The notes under the pieces were generated by a model. That model ran no database searches. It saw only the letters and a program-made list of their open reading frames with translations, and had not been told where the DNA came from. From Belliella pelovolcani (GTDB lineage: Bacteria > Bacteroidota > Bacteroidia > Cytophagales > Cyclobacteriaceae), in NCBI RefSeq assembly GCF_900156785.1, contig NZ_FTOP01000004.1:124001-188000 (forward strand): a stretch of DNA of 64,000 bases. Reading direction: 5' to 3'. Below, piece after piece: positions 56,007-64,000 of this stretch. The position numbers and the translations under genes are program-made. Positions within the stretch are counted from its first letter, which is position 1, and each line of letters opens with the position of its first letter.

Positions 56007-59000
56007 TTAAGCCAACTCCCTCAAATCCACTGGAACTACCCTAGAAACACCTGCTTCAATCATGGTGATCCCATAGATGATATCTGTACTTGCCATGGTA
56101 CGCTTGTTATGCGTCACGATGATAAACTGTGACTCCTTAGAAAAAGTCTGAATGATATTATTGAACTTATCTATATTGGCATCATCTAGTGGCGCATCGA
56201 CTTCATCAAATATACAGAACGGTGCGGGCTTCAATAAGTAAATCGAGAAGAGTAGGGAAGTAGCTGTCAAGGTCTTCTCTCCTCCCGAAAGCTGATTGAT
56301 GGTCAGTGGTCTCTTGCCCTTTGGCTTGGCCATAATCTCTATAGCGCTTTCCAGCGGATTATCTGGATCTACCAATTTGAGATCACAATCATCTTCTTCC
56401 GTAAATAGTGACCTAAAGACTTTCACAAAATTCTCTTTAATCTTTCCAAATGCATCCAAAAAGGTTTCTTTGGCCACTTCATCAATTTCTTTGATGGTTT
56501 CTACAAGCGAATTTTTGGCCTTGATCAAATCCTCTTTTTGCGTCGTGATGAAGGTATGACGCTCTTTGATCTCATCATAAGCTTCCATGGCCATTGGATT
56601 GATCGGTCCGATTTTCTCCAACCTATCTTTGCAGCGCTGAACGATTTGCCTGATCTCAGTATCTTCCATAGCTTCATAGGCCTCGTCTATTTCTGGATTT
56701 TCTTCCATTAGGGTATCCAGGTCAATCTCAAACTCCACACTGAGCCTTTCTTTCATGGAATTGAGCTTCAATTTCAATTCATTGAGCGCATTATTTAGCT
56801 CTTGAATAGTTGCATCAATGTTCTCTTTACTTTTTTGAATTTCCCTGATTTGCTTATCTGTAGTATCAATTTCTGCCCGAGAAGCATAGTAATCCTTCTC
56901 AGCTTCATTGACGCCTTTTTCTATGGCTTCTTTTTCTGTATATAGCTCTATCAATTCATCATCCTTGACTTCATTATTGTCAAGAAGCGTCTTGATTTCT
57001 TGGTCTATTGAACCTTGTTCAAGCTGTGACTTTTCTATCCTCTCTTTGCTGCTTTCAAAAGCACTTCTTTTGAATTCTATCTCTTGCTCTAGACTACTAA
57101 CTCTATTCAGCTGTTGGTGATATAATATGTTTTCTTGATTGAAAGCACTGGATTTTTGACTCAAACTCTCAGATTCGATTTGCAGCTGAGCATTCAACTC
57201 CTCTACTTCATTTTCAAGATATTCGAATTTAGCTTTTTCATCTTCTAAGCGTGGTAAAATATCCCCCAAGCTATTTTCTAGTTCCTCAACTCTTTCCAAA
57301 ATATCTTCACGCTTGTTGGCATTTGAAGAAAGCATATCGCTGAGCTGTTCTTTTTTAGTGCGTACAGATACGAATTCTTGATTGATTTCGGAGATTTCAG
57401 CTTGAAGTACTTCAATGCCCTTCTTGTAACTGACCTCCTTAAGTTTCAAAAGATCACTCAGTTTTTTATCCAAATTAGACCTGGTGATACTGACTTTCTT
57501 ATTCAGTTCTTTGATCTCTTTCTCAAGCTTTTCTAGATTCTTGGCTCTTCCAATTCTTTTCCCCTCGAATAAGCCCACTGAACCACCTGAAATACTAAAC
57601 TTCCGCTTGGTAAACTTTCCACTTTCGGAAATAAAAATTGCCGAACTATCTCCAGGAAAATCTTGATACTCTCCCTTTACCAGATAAACATCATCCAAAA
57701 TAAATGCGATCAATTTCGCATATTTGTCATCATACTCAATGATCTCTGTGGCAGCTATCGCATTTGCGAAAAGCTTCGTCTGAGAAGCTTGAAATTTATC
57801 AAAATGTTCTAAAACAAAGAAATTGGCTTTTCCTCTAGCAGCATCACTGAGTAAATTCACTGCGGTGATGGCTTGTTCTTGCGTATCTACTACATAATAA
57901 TTCATGTAGCCCTCGAGGTAATTTTCTATGGCAACTCTATACTTTTCCTCAGTAGTCAAAATATCAGAAAGTAATGGAGTGTCCTTACCCCAAGTAGAGT
58001 TTTTCTTGAGAAATTTAATGGCCTCTGGAAATCCCTCTAGATTTTCAACCAATGATTTGGTTAGGTTGAATTCATTCTGTTTGGCATCTAGTTTTCTGGA
58101 ATTTTGTGTCACTTCCTCTCGGATCATTTCTATGACCCTATTGTGCTCTTCTATTTTTTGATTTTGCTCTTCTTCCTTTGTTTTCAGCTTGCTCAATTCA
58201 CCCTGCTTCACATCTAGCTGCTCTCTTAATACCAATAATTTGTCTTCAAAATCCGCCAAATTAGATTCTTGAGAGTAATCATCTGAAGCTGTTTTCTCTA
58301 ATTCTTGTTTGAGTGTAGAGAGTTGGATTTGCTTGATTTCTTGCTCTTTGGAAAGTTGATAGACCATATCCTTGCGAGTAGTAAATTCTCGAGTCAGATC
58401 TTTTTGCCTTTCTTGAATAGCTGTATGTGATGTCTTTTGATTTTCATAGGACTCTCGGAGCTGCTCTACAGTTATTTCTTTCTCTGCCAGCAATTTATTG
58501 GCAGATTCCATCTCCTGTTCAAGTGATCTTATACTAAACCCCGCTCTATCATTTGACTTTCGGTCAGTATCGATTTGCTCTCTCAATTTTTGAGCACGAT
58601 CTTCTAAAAACCTTAGCCTTTCATTTTTTATTTTCTTATCAGACTCAAACTGCCTAATCTTATTAACATGATCGTTGAGTGTTTTTTGACGACCAGCCAG
58701 AAGTTTCTCTTTTTGAATCAAATCAGCTTTGATTTGTTCTAAAAGGGATTCTTTTTCAGTAATTCGGGTACTGAGCATGATTTTATTATCAGACTCGGTT
58801 TCTAGCTGTTTATTGAGTTCAATCAAAGACTCACTATGCTTGGCAACGGACTTTTTGGCAAGATTGATACTTGCTTCTTTATATTCTTGTTTGATTTCAA
58901 AATATTTGGCCGTCTGCTTTGCTTGCTTTTCTAAGCTTTTTAAGTTTTTCTCAATCTCAAAAAGTACGTCTTCCACACGATCCAAGTCAGCATCTGTATC

Positions 59001-59546
59001 TTCAAGTTTACGCAGTGTCTCTTTTTTTCTTGCCTTGAACTTTGATATTCCTGCTGCTTCCTCAAACAGATCCCTTCTTGAGTTGTTCTTATCATTGAGG
59101 AGTTCTTCAATCATTTTCAATTCTATGATCGCATAGCTATTGGAATTGATCCCAGTGTCCATGAAAAGATTGGTGATGTCTTTCAAGCGACATGCTACTC
59201 CGTTGAGCAAATATTCGCTTTCGCCACTACGATAATACCTTCTTGTAATGGTGACGTGAGTATATTCAGTTGGAAGGAGATTCTTGGTATTCTCAAAAGT
59301 CAAGGAAACTTCTGCAAGGTTGGTAGGTTTACGGTTTTTGGTTCCGTTGAAAATCACGTTCTCCATCTTATCAGAGCGAAGCATTCGGGATTTTTGCTCT
59401 CCCAATACCCACCTGATGGCATCAATCACGTTGGATTTCCCACATCCATTGGGTCCAACGACACCAGTGATTCCTTTGTCAAAATGAATCACCATTCTGT
59501 CACCAAAACTCTTGAAACCTTTTATCTCCAGCTTACTTAGCAGCAT
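56007..59546 (-). CDS. smc: Chromosome segregation protein SMC
   Basis: 1179 residues, normal for bacterial SMC. Walker A GPNGCGKS (31-38), long coiled coils (about 170-490 and 680-1020), hinge (about 510-660), signature LSGGEKTLTA and Walker B CIFDEVDAPLDD at the C-terminal head. It organises and segregates the chromosome with ScpA/ScpB, which are not in this window. It is divergent from the 59616 gene, sharing a 69-base spacer. Confidence 0.95.
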   Translation of the reverse strand: MLLSKLEIKGFKSFGDRMVIHFDKGITGVVGPNGCGKSNVIDAIRWVLGEQKSRMLRSDKMENVIFNGTKNRKPTNLAEVSLTFENTKNLLPTEYTHVTITRRYYRSGESEYLLNGVACRLKDITNLFMDTGINSNSYAIIELKMIEELLNDKNNSRRDLFEEAAGISKFKARKKETLRKLEDTDADLDRVEDVLFEIEKNLKSLEKQAKQTAKYFEIKQEYKEASINLAKKSVAKHSESLIELNKQLETESDNKIMLSTRITEKESLLEQIKADLIQKEKLLAGRQKTLNDHVNKIRQFESDKKIKNERLRFLEDRAQKLREQIDTDRKSNDRAGFSIRSLEQEMESANKLLAEKEITVEQLRESYENQKTSHTAIQERQKDLTREFTTRKDMVYQLSKEQEIKQIQLSTLKQELEKTASDDYSQESNLADFEDKLLVLREQLDVKQGELSKLKTKEEEQNQKIEEHNRVIEMIREEVTQNSRKLDAKQNEFNLTKSLVENLEGFPEAIKFLKKNSTWGKDTPLLSDILTTEEKYRVAIENYLEGYMNYYVVDTQEQAITAVNLLSDAARGKANFFVLEHFDKFQASQTKLFANAIAATEIIEYDDKYAKLIAFILDDVYLVKGEYQDFPGDSSAIFISESGKFTKRKFSISGGSVGLFEGKRIGRAKNLEKLEKEIKELNKKVSITRSNLDKKLSDLLKLKEVSYKKGIEVLQAEISEINQEFVSVRTKKEQLSDMLSSNANKREDILERVEELENSLGDILPRLEDEKAKFEYLENEVEELNAQLQIESESLSQKSSAFNQENILYHQQLNRVSSLEQEIEFKRSAFESSKERIEKSQLEQGSIDQEIKTLLDNNEVKDDELIELYTEKEAIEKGVNEAEKDYYASRAEIDTTDKQIREIQKSKENIDATIQELNNALNELKLKLNSMKERLSVEFEIDLDTLMEENPEIDEAYEAMEDTEIRQIVQRCKDRLEKIGPINPMAMEAYDEIKERHTFITTQKEDLIKAKNSLVETIKEIDEVAKETFLDAFGKIKENFVKVFRSLFTEEDDCDLKLVDPDNPLESAIEIMAKPKGKRPLTINQLSGGEKTLTATSLLFSIYLLKPAPFCIFDEVDAPLDDANIDKFNNIIQTFSKESQFIIVTHNKRTMASTDIIYGITMIEAGVSRVVPVDLRELA

Positions 59547-59562
59547 GCTTCCTCTTTTAAAA

Positions 59563-59595
59563 TTTGAACAAGAAACAAATTTATAACTATATTAG
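59563..59595 (+). promoter_or_regulatory. Predicted promoter of the 59616 gene
   Basis: TTTG at 59563-59566, 21-base spacer, then TATATTAG at 59588-59595. The spacing fits the Bacteroidota -33/-7 pair. The start codon follows 20 bases later. Confidence 0.5.
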
Positions 59596-59615
59596 AATCA
59601 TCAAAAAGAAAAATC

Positions 59616-60140
59616 GTGGACGCAGAAAATATCATATACATCGTTGCTGTAATTATTTACTTTATCTATACAGCAGTAAAAAAGGGCAATAAAAATGCAC
59701 AACCTGATAATAATGAGCCAGATATTCCCGCAGATCAAAGAGAAAAAGTACCTTCTTTTGAAGAACTACTCAGAGAAATTAGATCCGGACAGCAAGAAAG
59801 AGAACAGGATTTGAAAAACTCAGGACAAGGAGAAATAGAAAAACCTGTACAAAGAAGAGCCACACAGGAAACTTCTAAAGAAGTTGTCAGAGAGAATAAG
59901 CAAATTCGTGCTTTTGACAAATATTCTGGGGCGGTGACTGATGGCAGTTCACAGAAATTAAAAACCTTGGACGAACAAGTAAGTTTGACTGCTAATATTG
60001 AAGGCCTTATCCCTAGAGAAGAAAGAGCAACAACAAGAAAACAGCAATCAAATAACAGATACCGCAAACTTCTTCAAAGTAGAGGCAATGTAAAAGATGC
60101 CATCATTTTGAGTGAAATTCTGAATAGAAAGCATTTTTAA
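59616..60140 (+). CDS. Membrane-anchored hypothetical protein
   Basis: 174 residues starting at a GTG. One N-terminal transmembrane helix (IIYIVAVIIYFIYTAV, residues 6-21), then a long charged, Gln/Glu-rich linker, and a C-terminal block KDAIILSEILNRKHF that I have seen in other small Bacteroidota membrane proteins. It is probably inner-membrane-anchored with a cytoplasmic tail. No known activity. It lies next to smc but on the opposite strand. Confidence 0.65.
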   Translation: MDAENIIYIVAVIIYFIYTAVKKGNKNAQPDNNEPDIPADQREKVPSFEELLREIRSGQQEREQDLKNSGQGEIEKPVQRRATQETSKEVVRENKQIRAFDKYSGAVTDGSSQKLKTLDEQVSLTANIEGLIPREERATTRKQQSNNRYRKLLQSRGNVKDAIILSEILNRKHF

Positions 60141-60234
60141 TTTTTTGTTTAACATTTTATTCAAAACATTCCACATTTAAATAAAGTTAAAGATTCATCA
60201 ATCCGATCTTTAATACTTTAGCGTAAATGGGAAT

Positions 60235-60741
60235 ATGGAAAAATTAGAGACAATTAAATCAGGAACTCTATCTAATCAAAGAAGAGACTTTCTCAAAAAA
60301 TCAGGAGCATTTGCTGTAATGTCCGTGTTTGGAGTTGGCTTTTTCACTTCTTGTGCCAGTGATGATGATACCGCTCCTAACAATAATAATAACACACCAC
60401 CTCCAAGTTCCGGAACTACAGGGATTACAGTCAATAGTGATACAGTCGTCATAGACCTAAGTCAAGCAAGCTCTCTCAATAATGAAGGCGGATGGATACT
60501 GATCACGTCAGCACAAATGCTCGTTGTCAATACTGGTAGTGGTTTTAATTCTTTGACATCAGTTTGTACACACTCTGGCTGTGATAGAAATTGGTCTATT
60601 AATAACAATCAATTTGTATGCTCTTGTCATGGCTCTAGATTTACTTTAGATGGCAATGTAGTGACTGGACCTGCAAATAGACCCCTTCAAGCTTTTTCAA
60701 ATAGCAGGTCAGGAGATATTTTGACTATCAATAGAAGCTAA
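60235..60741 (+). CDS. Rieske [2Fe-2S] protein with Tat signal
   Basis: 168 residues. Twin arginines at 16-17 (RRDFLKKSGAF) start a Tat signal, and a lipobox-like FTSC ends at C40, so it may be a Tat lipoprotein. A low-complexity Asn/Pro linker follows. The Rieske cluster is C111/H113 (CTHSGC) and C129/H132 (CSCHG), with C116 and C131 placed for the usual disulfide. It carries electrons in the periplasm. It is the first gene of an operon: its TAA overlaps the next ATG by one base. Confidence 0.9.
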   Translation: MEKLETIKSGTLSNQRRDFLKKSGAFAVMSVFGVGFFTSCASDDDTAPNNNNNTPPPSSGTTGITVNSDTVVIDLSQASSLNNEGGWILITSAQMLVVNTGSGFNSLTSVCTHSGCDRNWSINNNQFVCSCHGSRFTLDGNVVTGPANRPLQAFSNSRSGDILTINRS

Positions 60742-61289
60742 TGAAAGGTTTGATTCAAATATTCATAATTTCTTTGATTTTGACATTTTCAAAGGATGCT
60801 TTTGCTCAGGTGTATAAGACCGAAGGTGGAAATGTGGAGTTCCTGTCGAAAGCTCCTTTGAATGAATTTACAGGTGTATCTGATAAGTTGAATGGTTTAA
60901 TTGACTTAGAAAAAAGCACGTTTGATTTTTTTATCGATCTCAATACTTTGAAAACAGGTATCGGTCTGAGAGACCGTCATATGCGGGAAAATTACCTCGA
61001 GACTAAGAAATATCCATTCGCCGAATTTGTGGGTGAGATCATGGAAACTGTCAAACTCGAAAAAGGTCAAAGCAAAACCGTAACAGCCAAAGGGAAATTC
61101 AAAATTCACGGGGTGGAAAGATCAATAGAAGTTCCAGGAAAGTTGACAGCAATTTCAGATAATGAATTGAAACTTGAGGCCAAATTCACAGTCAAATTAT
61201 CAGATTACAAAATAGAAGTTCCTAAGGTGGTATTTTACGAACTAGCTGAAGAACAAGAAGTGACAATCAATACAACTCTAAAAAAATAA
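60741..61289 (+). CDS. YceI family protein
   Basis: 182 residues with a signal peptide (FAQVY near residue 22) and a YceI-type lipocalin-like fold: FDFFIDLNTLKTGIGLRDRHMRENYLETKKYPFAEF, KFKIHGVERSIEVPG and KLSDYKIEVPKVV. Such proteins bind polyisoprenoids or similar amphipathic molecules in the periplasm. It is the middle gene of the Rieske-YceI-DUF5777 operon. Confidence 0.88.
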   Translation: MKGLIQIFIISLILTFSKDAFAQVYKTEGGNVEFLSKAPLNEFTGVSDKLNGLIDLEKSTFDFFIDLNTLKTGIGLRDRHMRENYLETKKYPFAEFVGEIMETVKLEKGQSKTVTAKGKFKIHGVERSIEVPGKLTAISDNELKLEAKFTVKLSDYKIEVPKVVFYELAEEQEVTINTTLKK

Positions 61290-61291
61290 AC

Positions 61292-62152
61292 ATGAAGACC
61301 AAATTGATACTTTTCATCTTTTTTCTGTGTAGTCCTGCAATGGCACAATTAGAGAGAAAACTGGCCACAGAAAACCAAGAAGTAGATTTGATTTTCCATG
61401 CTCCAAGACATATCAATTTGCTCACGGTAGAGCCTCTGGATAAAAATACACTTCATTTTGCCATCATGCATACCTTTGGAACATTAGATGGAGGTATCAG
61501 GAATCTTTATGGCTTAGACAATGGAGCTAATATTCAATTTAGTTTTGAATATGCTTTGAATGAAAACTTCTCTCTTGGTGCTGCAAGGTCAAGTAGAGAT
61601 AAGTTTTATAATCTCTATGGAAGATATCATTTATTGAAGCAAACCAACGATGAAAAAATTCCATTTTCGCTATCATTGATGGCTGGAGCAGGAGTAAATA
61701 GTTCAGATTATAGTTTTTTACCAGAAGGAAGTCCCAGTTTTCAGGAAAGGACTAGCTATGCGGCTCAATTGATGCTGGCGAGAAAATTCTCCGATAAGTT
61801 AAGTATACAACTTTCTCCCATGATGGCCTATTTCGTAGACCCAAGAGAGGTATACTTCATCGAAGGCGATCAAAATTTATATATGGCTCTAGGCCTAAGT
61901 ACAAAATATAAAATCACAGGTAAATCATCCCTTACTTTACAATATATTCCCAACCTGAATAGTGACCTGAGAAGCAACTTAGGTATTGGTATAGATGTGG
62001 AAGCTGGAGGCCATGTCTTCCAAATGTATTTTGTAACCTCACAAGCTTTGAACGAGCAATACCTCTTAGCTGGAGGCAATGGCGTTCCTGGTGAAGAGTT
62101 TAGAGTAGGTTTTAATGTCAACCGTGTTTTTGCCACTGGAAGGAGAAGATAG
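61292..62152 (+). CDS. DUF5777 beta-barrel protein
   Basis: 286 residues, signal peptide about 1-18 (AMAQ). The DUF5777 start is seen (LIFHAPRHINLLTVEPLDKNTLHFAIMHTFG), followed by alternating membrane strands; the C-terminus is VFATGRRR rather than the usual aromatic. Probably an outer-membrane barrel. It starts two bases after the YceI gene, third in the operon. Confidence 0.85.
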   Translation: MKTKLILFIFFLCSPAMAQLERKLATENQEVDLIFHAPRHINLLTVEPLDKNTLHFAIMHTFGTLDGGIRNLYGLDNGANIQFSFEYALNENFSLGAARSSRDKFYNLYGRYHLLKQTNDEKIPFSLSLMAGAGVNSSDYSFLPEGSPSFQERTSYAAQLMLARKFSDKLSIQLSPMMAYFVDPREVYFIEGDQNLYMALGLSTKYKITGKSSLTLQYIPNLNSDLRSNLGIGIDVEAGGHVFQMYFVTSQALNEQYLLAGGNGVPGEEFRVGFNVNRVFATGRRR

Positions 62153-62189
62153 ATCTCCAAAATAGATTTCAGTCAATTAGTGTCATTAA

Positions 62190-62221
62190 TTTGAGCGTCT
62201 CTATATACTGTCCTATCTTGT
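62190..62221 (+). promoter_or_regulatory. Predicted promoter of the WYL regulator
   Basis: TTTG at 62190-62193, 20-base spacer, then TATCTTGT at 62214-62221, with the ATG at 62240. Confidence 0.5.
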
Positions 62222-62239
62222 GGTTCAATTCACACAGAT

Positions 62240-63154
62240 ATGGCAAAGGCATCTAACATTGAGCAGCAAAAAATTCTCAGGGTTTTTAAATTAATTACCT
62301 TATTGAGATCAAATATTGGTAGGCCAGTACACAAACTTGCTGAAACTCTCGGCACAGATACCAGAACTATCTATCGGTACTTTAAATTATTGGAAGCCCT
62401 AGGATTTCAAGTAGTCAAAGAGCACTCCAAATTCAAAATCATTGATAGGGTAGAATCGAGTCATGAATACAACTATGGGACATTTTCTGAAGAAGAGATC
62501 GAGTTTGTAGGTAGTTTGCTGAAAAAGCAGCCTAAAAAAAACTTGATGAAGGACAGTATCCTTCAAAAAATTACTTTGCGCTCGGATTTCCGTCAAGGGG
62601 TAAATCAACTTTTCAATGCCAATCTTGGTCTTTTTGTAGACCAGCTTTCTGAAGCAATCAAGTCCAAGACTCAAGTAATTTTGAAAGATTACTATGCTCC
62701 AAGCAGCGAAACCGTTTCTGATAGATTGATTGAACCTGTTAATTTCAATAAAAATTTTGACTCAATTCATGCATTTGAAGTAGAAAGTGAAATGATGAAG
62801 GTGTTCAAAATAGAAAGGATAGCAGCTATAATGCTCACTTCTAACTCTTTTGAATTCGAGTCAATGCATGAGACATTGGAACAAGGGTTATTCGGATTTT
62901 CAGGAAAGAACAATTTCCAGATTCAACTTCAAATGACAAGGAAAGCCTATCAATTGATGATAGAAGAGTATCCAGATGCCAAGCCATATACATCCACCAA
63001 GAACCATAAAAAGTACTTTTTCGAAGGGCAAATCCCTCAACTTCCAGGCATCGCAAGGTTCATTCTTGGCTTACCGGGTGAAATCAAAGTCTTGGAAGGG
63101 GAGGAATTGAAGGAATATTTGGAACAACAGATGAAGAAGGCGAAGTTTTGGTAA
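62240..63154 (+). CDS. HTH-WYL transcriptional regulator
   Basis: 304 residues. N-terminal winged helix-turn-helix (about 12-65, KLAETLGTDTRTIYRYFKLLEALGF), then a WYL-type ligand-sensing domain (about 130-200: LSEAIKSKTQVILKDYYAPSS...LIEPVNF) and a C-terminal extension. WYL regulators bind nucleic-acid or nucleotide signals in several systems. No defence or DNA-repair cluster is visible next to it; its targets are unknown. Confidence 0.82.
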   Translation: MAKASNIEQQKILRVFKLITLLRSNIGRPVHKLAETLGTDTRTIYRYFKLLEALGFQVVKEHSKFKIIDRVESSHEYNYGTFSEEEIEFVGSLLKKQPKKNLMKDSILQKITLRSDFRQGVNQLFNANLGLFVDQLSEAIKSKTQVILKDYYAPSSETVSDRLIEPVNFNKNFDSIHAFEVESEMMKVFKIERIAAIMLTSNSFEFESMHETLEQGLFGFSGKNNFQIQLQMTRKAYQLMIEEYPDAKPYTSTKNHKKYFFEGQIPQLPGIARFILGLPGEIKVLEGEELKEYLEQQMKKAKFW

Positions 63155-63260
63155 GTTGGAAGACTCAAGGTATTATAAGCTAGTCTTATTCCCTTTCTTC
63201 TATTTCAGTTTTAAGAACTTTTAAGTTTTTGGTCTTGGCATTTCACCGTACTTTTCAAGT

Positions 63261-64000
63261 ATGAAACATCCATTAATTATTGTATTATTAGCGCTGATTT
63301 TGCTGGCAAGCTGTAATTCTGAGCAAAAAGGCTTGCATGATGATACCGACCTAAGCATCGTAATTGTTGATTCTATTCAGGTGGCTTACATGGGTAATCT
63401 TTTTCCTTATGATTTTGATTCAAATAGCGGGTTGTATTTAGGGAGATGGAACAATAATGAAGAGTATGTATTTTTCGATGATAATGGAAAGATTGTTAAT
63501 CGATTCAAATTACCATCTGAAGGTCCAAATGCAATAAATTGGGCAATGGGTGTAGGCTTTTTGAATGGTAAGCTGACCATTATGGAACAACAAAAGGGAT
63601 TGATTCAGTTTTCTGAGGATGGTGAAATAATAGACAAGATACCTATTCCAAATAATTACTTTTTTTTCAATGGACTTAATTTTCCAGCTTATAAATTAGG
63701 AAAAGAATTAGCTTATTCCAGACCTGAAAGAGAGGAGTTTGGATCAGAGGGAATAGACTGGGATGATCTTACAAATATCTTATTCAAAAATTATAGCAGC
63801 CCGTTGATAGAAGTATTAAATCCAGAAACTGGAACTATTAGAAATACCATGCTATTCCCTGAAAACACGATTTACAGCACTGGACAATTTTTTAATGTGA
63901 TTCCTCCAAATATTATAAAGTTCGGCAAAGAATGGATTCTTTTTCTTCTTGCCGAAATGAAATACTTCGTCTACGAAGAGCAGGATGGAGATGTAGAGTT
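63261..64000 (+). CDS. Lipoprotein, truncated by the window end
   Basis: 246 codons are visible from the ATG at 63261, still open at the edge. A lipoprotein signal (LASC, Cys 18) is followed by repeating beta segments with internal motifs such as VYFFDDNGKIVNRF-like and LTIMEQQKGLIQFSEDG, suggesting a beta-propeller of the DUF4221-like or 6-bladed type found in Bacteroidota. Function unknown, C-terminus not seen. Confidence 0.6.
   Translation, partial: MKHPLIIVLLALILLASCNSEQKGLHDDTDLSIVIVDSIQVAYMGNLFPYDFDSNSGLYLGRWNNNEEYVFFDDNGKIVNRFKLPSEGPNAINWAMGVGFLNGKLTIMEQQKGLIQFSEDGEIIDKIPIPNNYFFFNGLNFPAYKLGKELAYSRPEREEFGSEGIDWDDLTNILFKNYSSPLIEVLNPETGTIRNTMLFPENTIYSTGQFFNVIPPNIIKFGKEWILFLLAEMKYFVYEEQDGDVE

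Noticed and set aside
58729-59136. Ser-rich open frame opposite smc
   Set aside because: Shadow of the smc coiled-coil coding sequence; the Lys/Glu-rich strand gives a Ser/Leu-rich reverse frame with no support as a gene.

Overview
The window looks like an ordinary chromosomal segment of a Bacteroidota bacterium, most likely Cytophagales and close to Cyclobacteriaceae such as Algoriphagus or Belliella; the family-level placement is inference. Support comes from AT-rich DNA, very weak ribosome binding sites, TAnnTTTG-like -7 promoter boxes, a TonB receptor with an N-terminal carboxypeptidase-regulatory-like domain, many short-lipobox lipoproteins, and lineage-typical families (DUF2911, DUF5777, Bacteroidota-type ATP-dependent DNA ligase, VLRF1-like release factor). 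No rRNA, tRNA, CRISPR array, insertion sequence, prophage or replication origin was seen. Genes are dense, and many convergent pairs are separated by clear intrinsic terminators.

Layout. 1-4.7 kb: the start of a DNA ligase, then a probable metal (zinc?) uptake locus with a ZnuD-like TonB receptor, a partner lipoprotein and a His-rich lipoprotein. 4.9-12.1 kb: extracytoplasmic hydrolases (subtilisin-like lipoprotein, alpha/beta hydrolase, gamma-glutamyltransferase plus a DPP-IV-like S9 peptidase operon). 12.2-19.1 kb: orphan Hpt protein, rhomboid protease, a small-membrane-protein/DUF2452/unknown operon, deoxynucleoside kinase, 3-hydroxyacyl-CoA dehydrogenase, CvfB-like RNA-binding protein, an ArsC-like protein without its cysteine, a cysteine-cluster protein and a ROK kinase. 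19.3-26.9 kb: AGMO-like membrane hydroxylase, then topoisomerase IV (parE-parC) with a membrane protein upstream and TrmH downstream.

27-35.8 kb: CocE-type hydrolase, a barrel-like protein with a very basic tail, the VLRF1/Vms1-like protein, two uncharacterised genes, HrpB helicase, DUF2911 and a Gfo/Idh/MocA oxidoreductase. 36-46.6 kb: Tat-exported two-subunit molybdenum hydroxylase, cysteine desulfurase-like enzyme, SxxK serine hydrolase, and a run of FAD oxidoreductase, SDR-DUF2867, aldo/keto reductase and BrkB. 46.7-55.8 kb: phosphohexomutase, HPPD, a BASS transporter/acyltransferase operon, two tandem paralogous outer-membrane barrels, a TlpA-like thioredoxin lipoprotein and a helical-repeat protein. 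56-64 kb: SMC, a small anchored protein, a Rieske-YceI-DUF5777 operon, a WYL regulator and a truncated lipoprotein.

Most of the window is housekeeping or cell-envelope metabolism. The most notable items are the VLRF1-like protein (29576-30286), a bacterial relative of the eukaryotic ribosome-quality-control release factor Vms1/ANKZF1; the ArsC-fold protein with His in place of the catalytic Cys (17152-17511); a 56-residue membrane protein overlapping a DUF2452 gene (13278-13448); and the Rieske-YceI-DUF5777 envelope operon. Several start codons were moved to ATGs downstream of the longest open frame, as stated in the entries.
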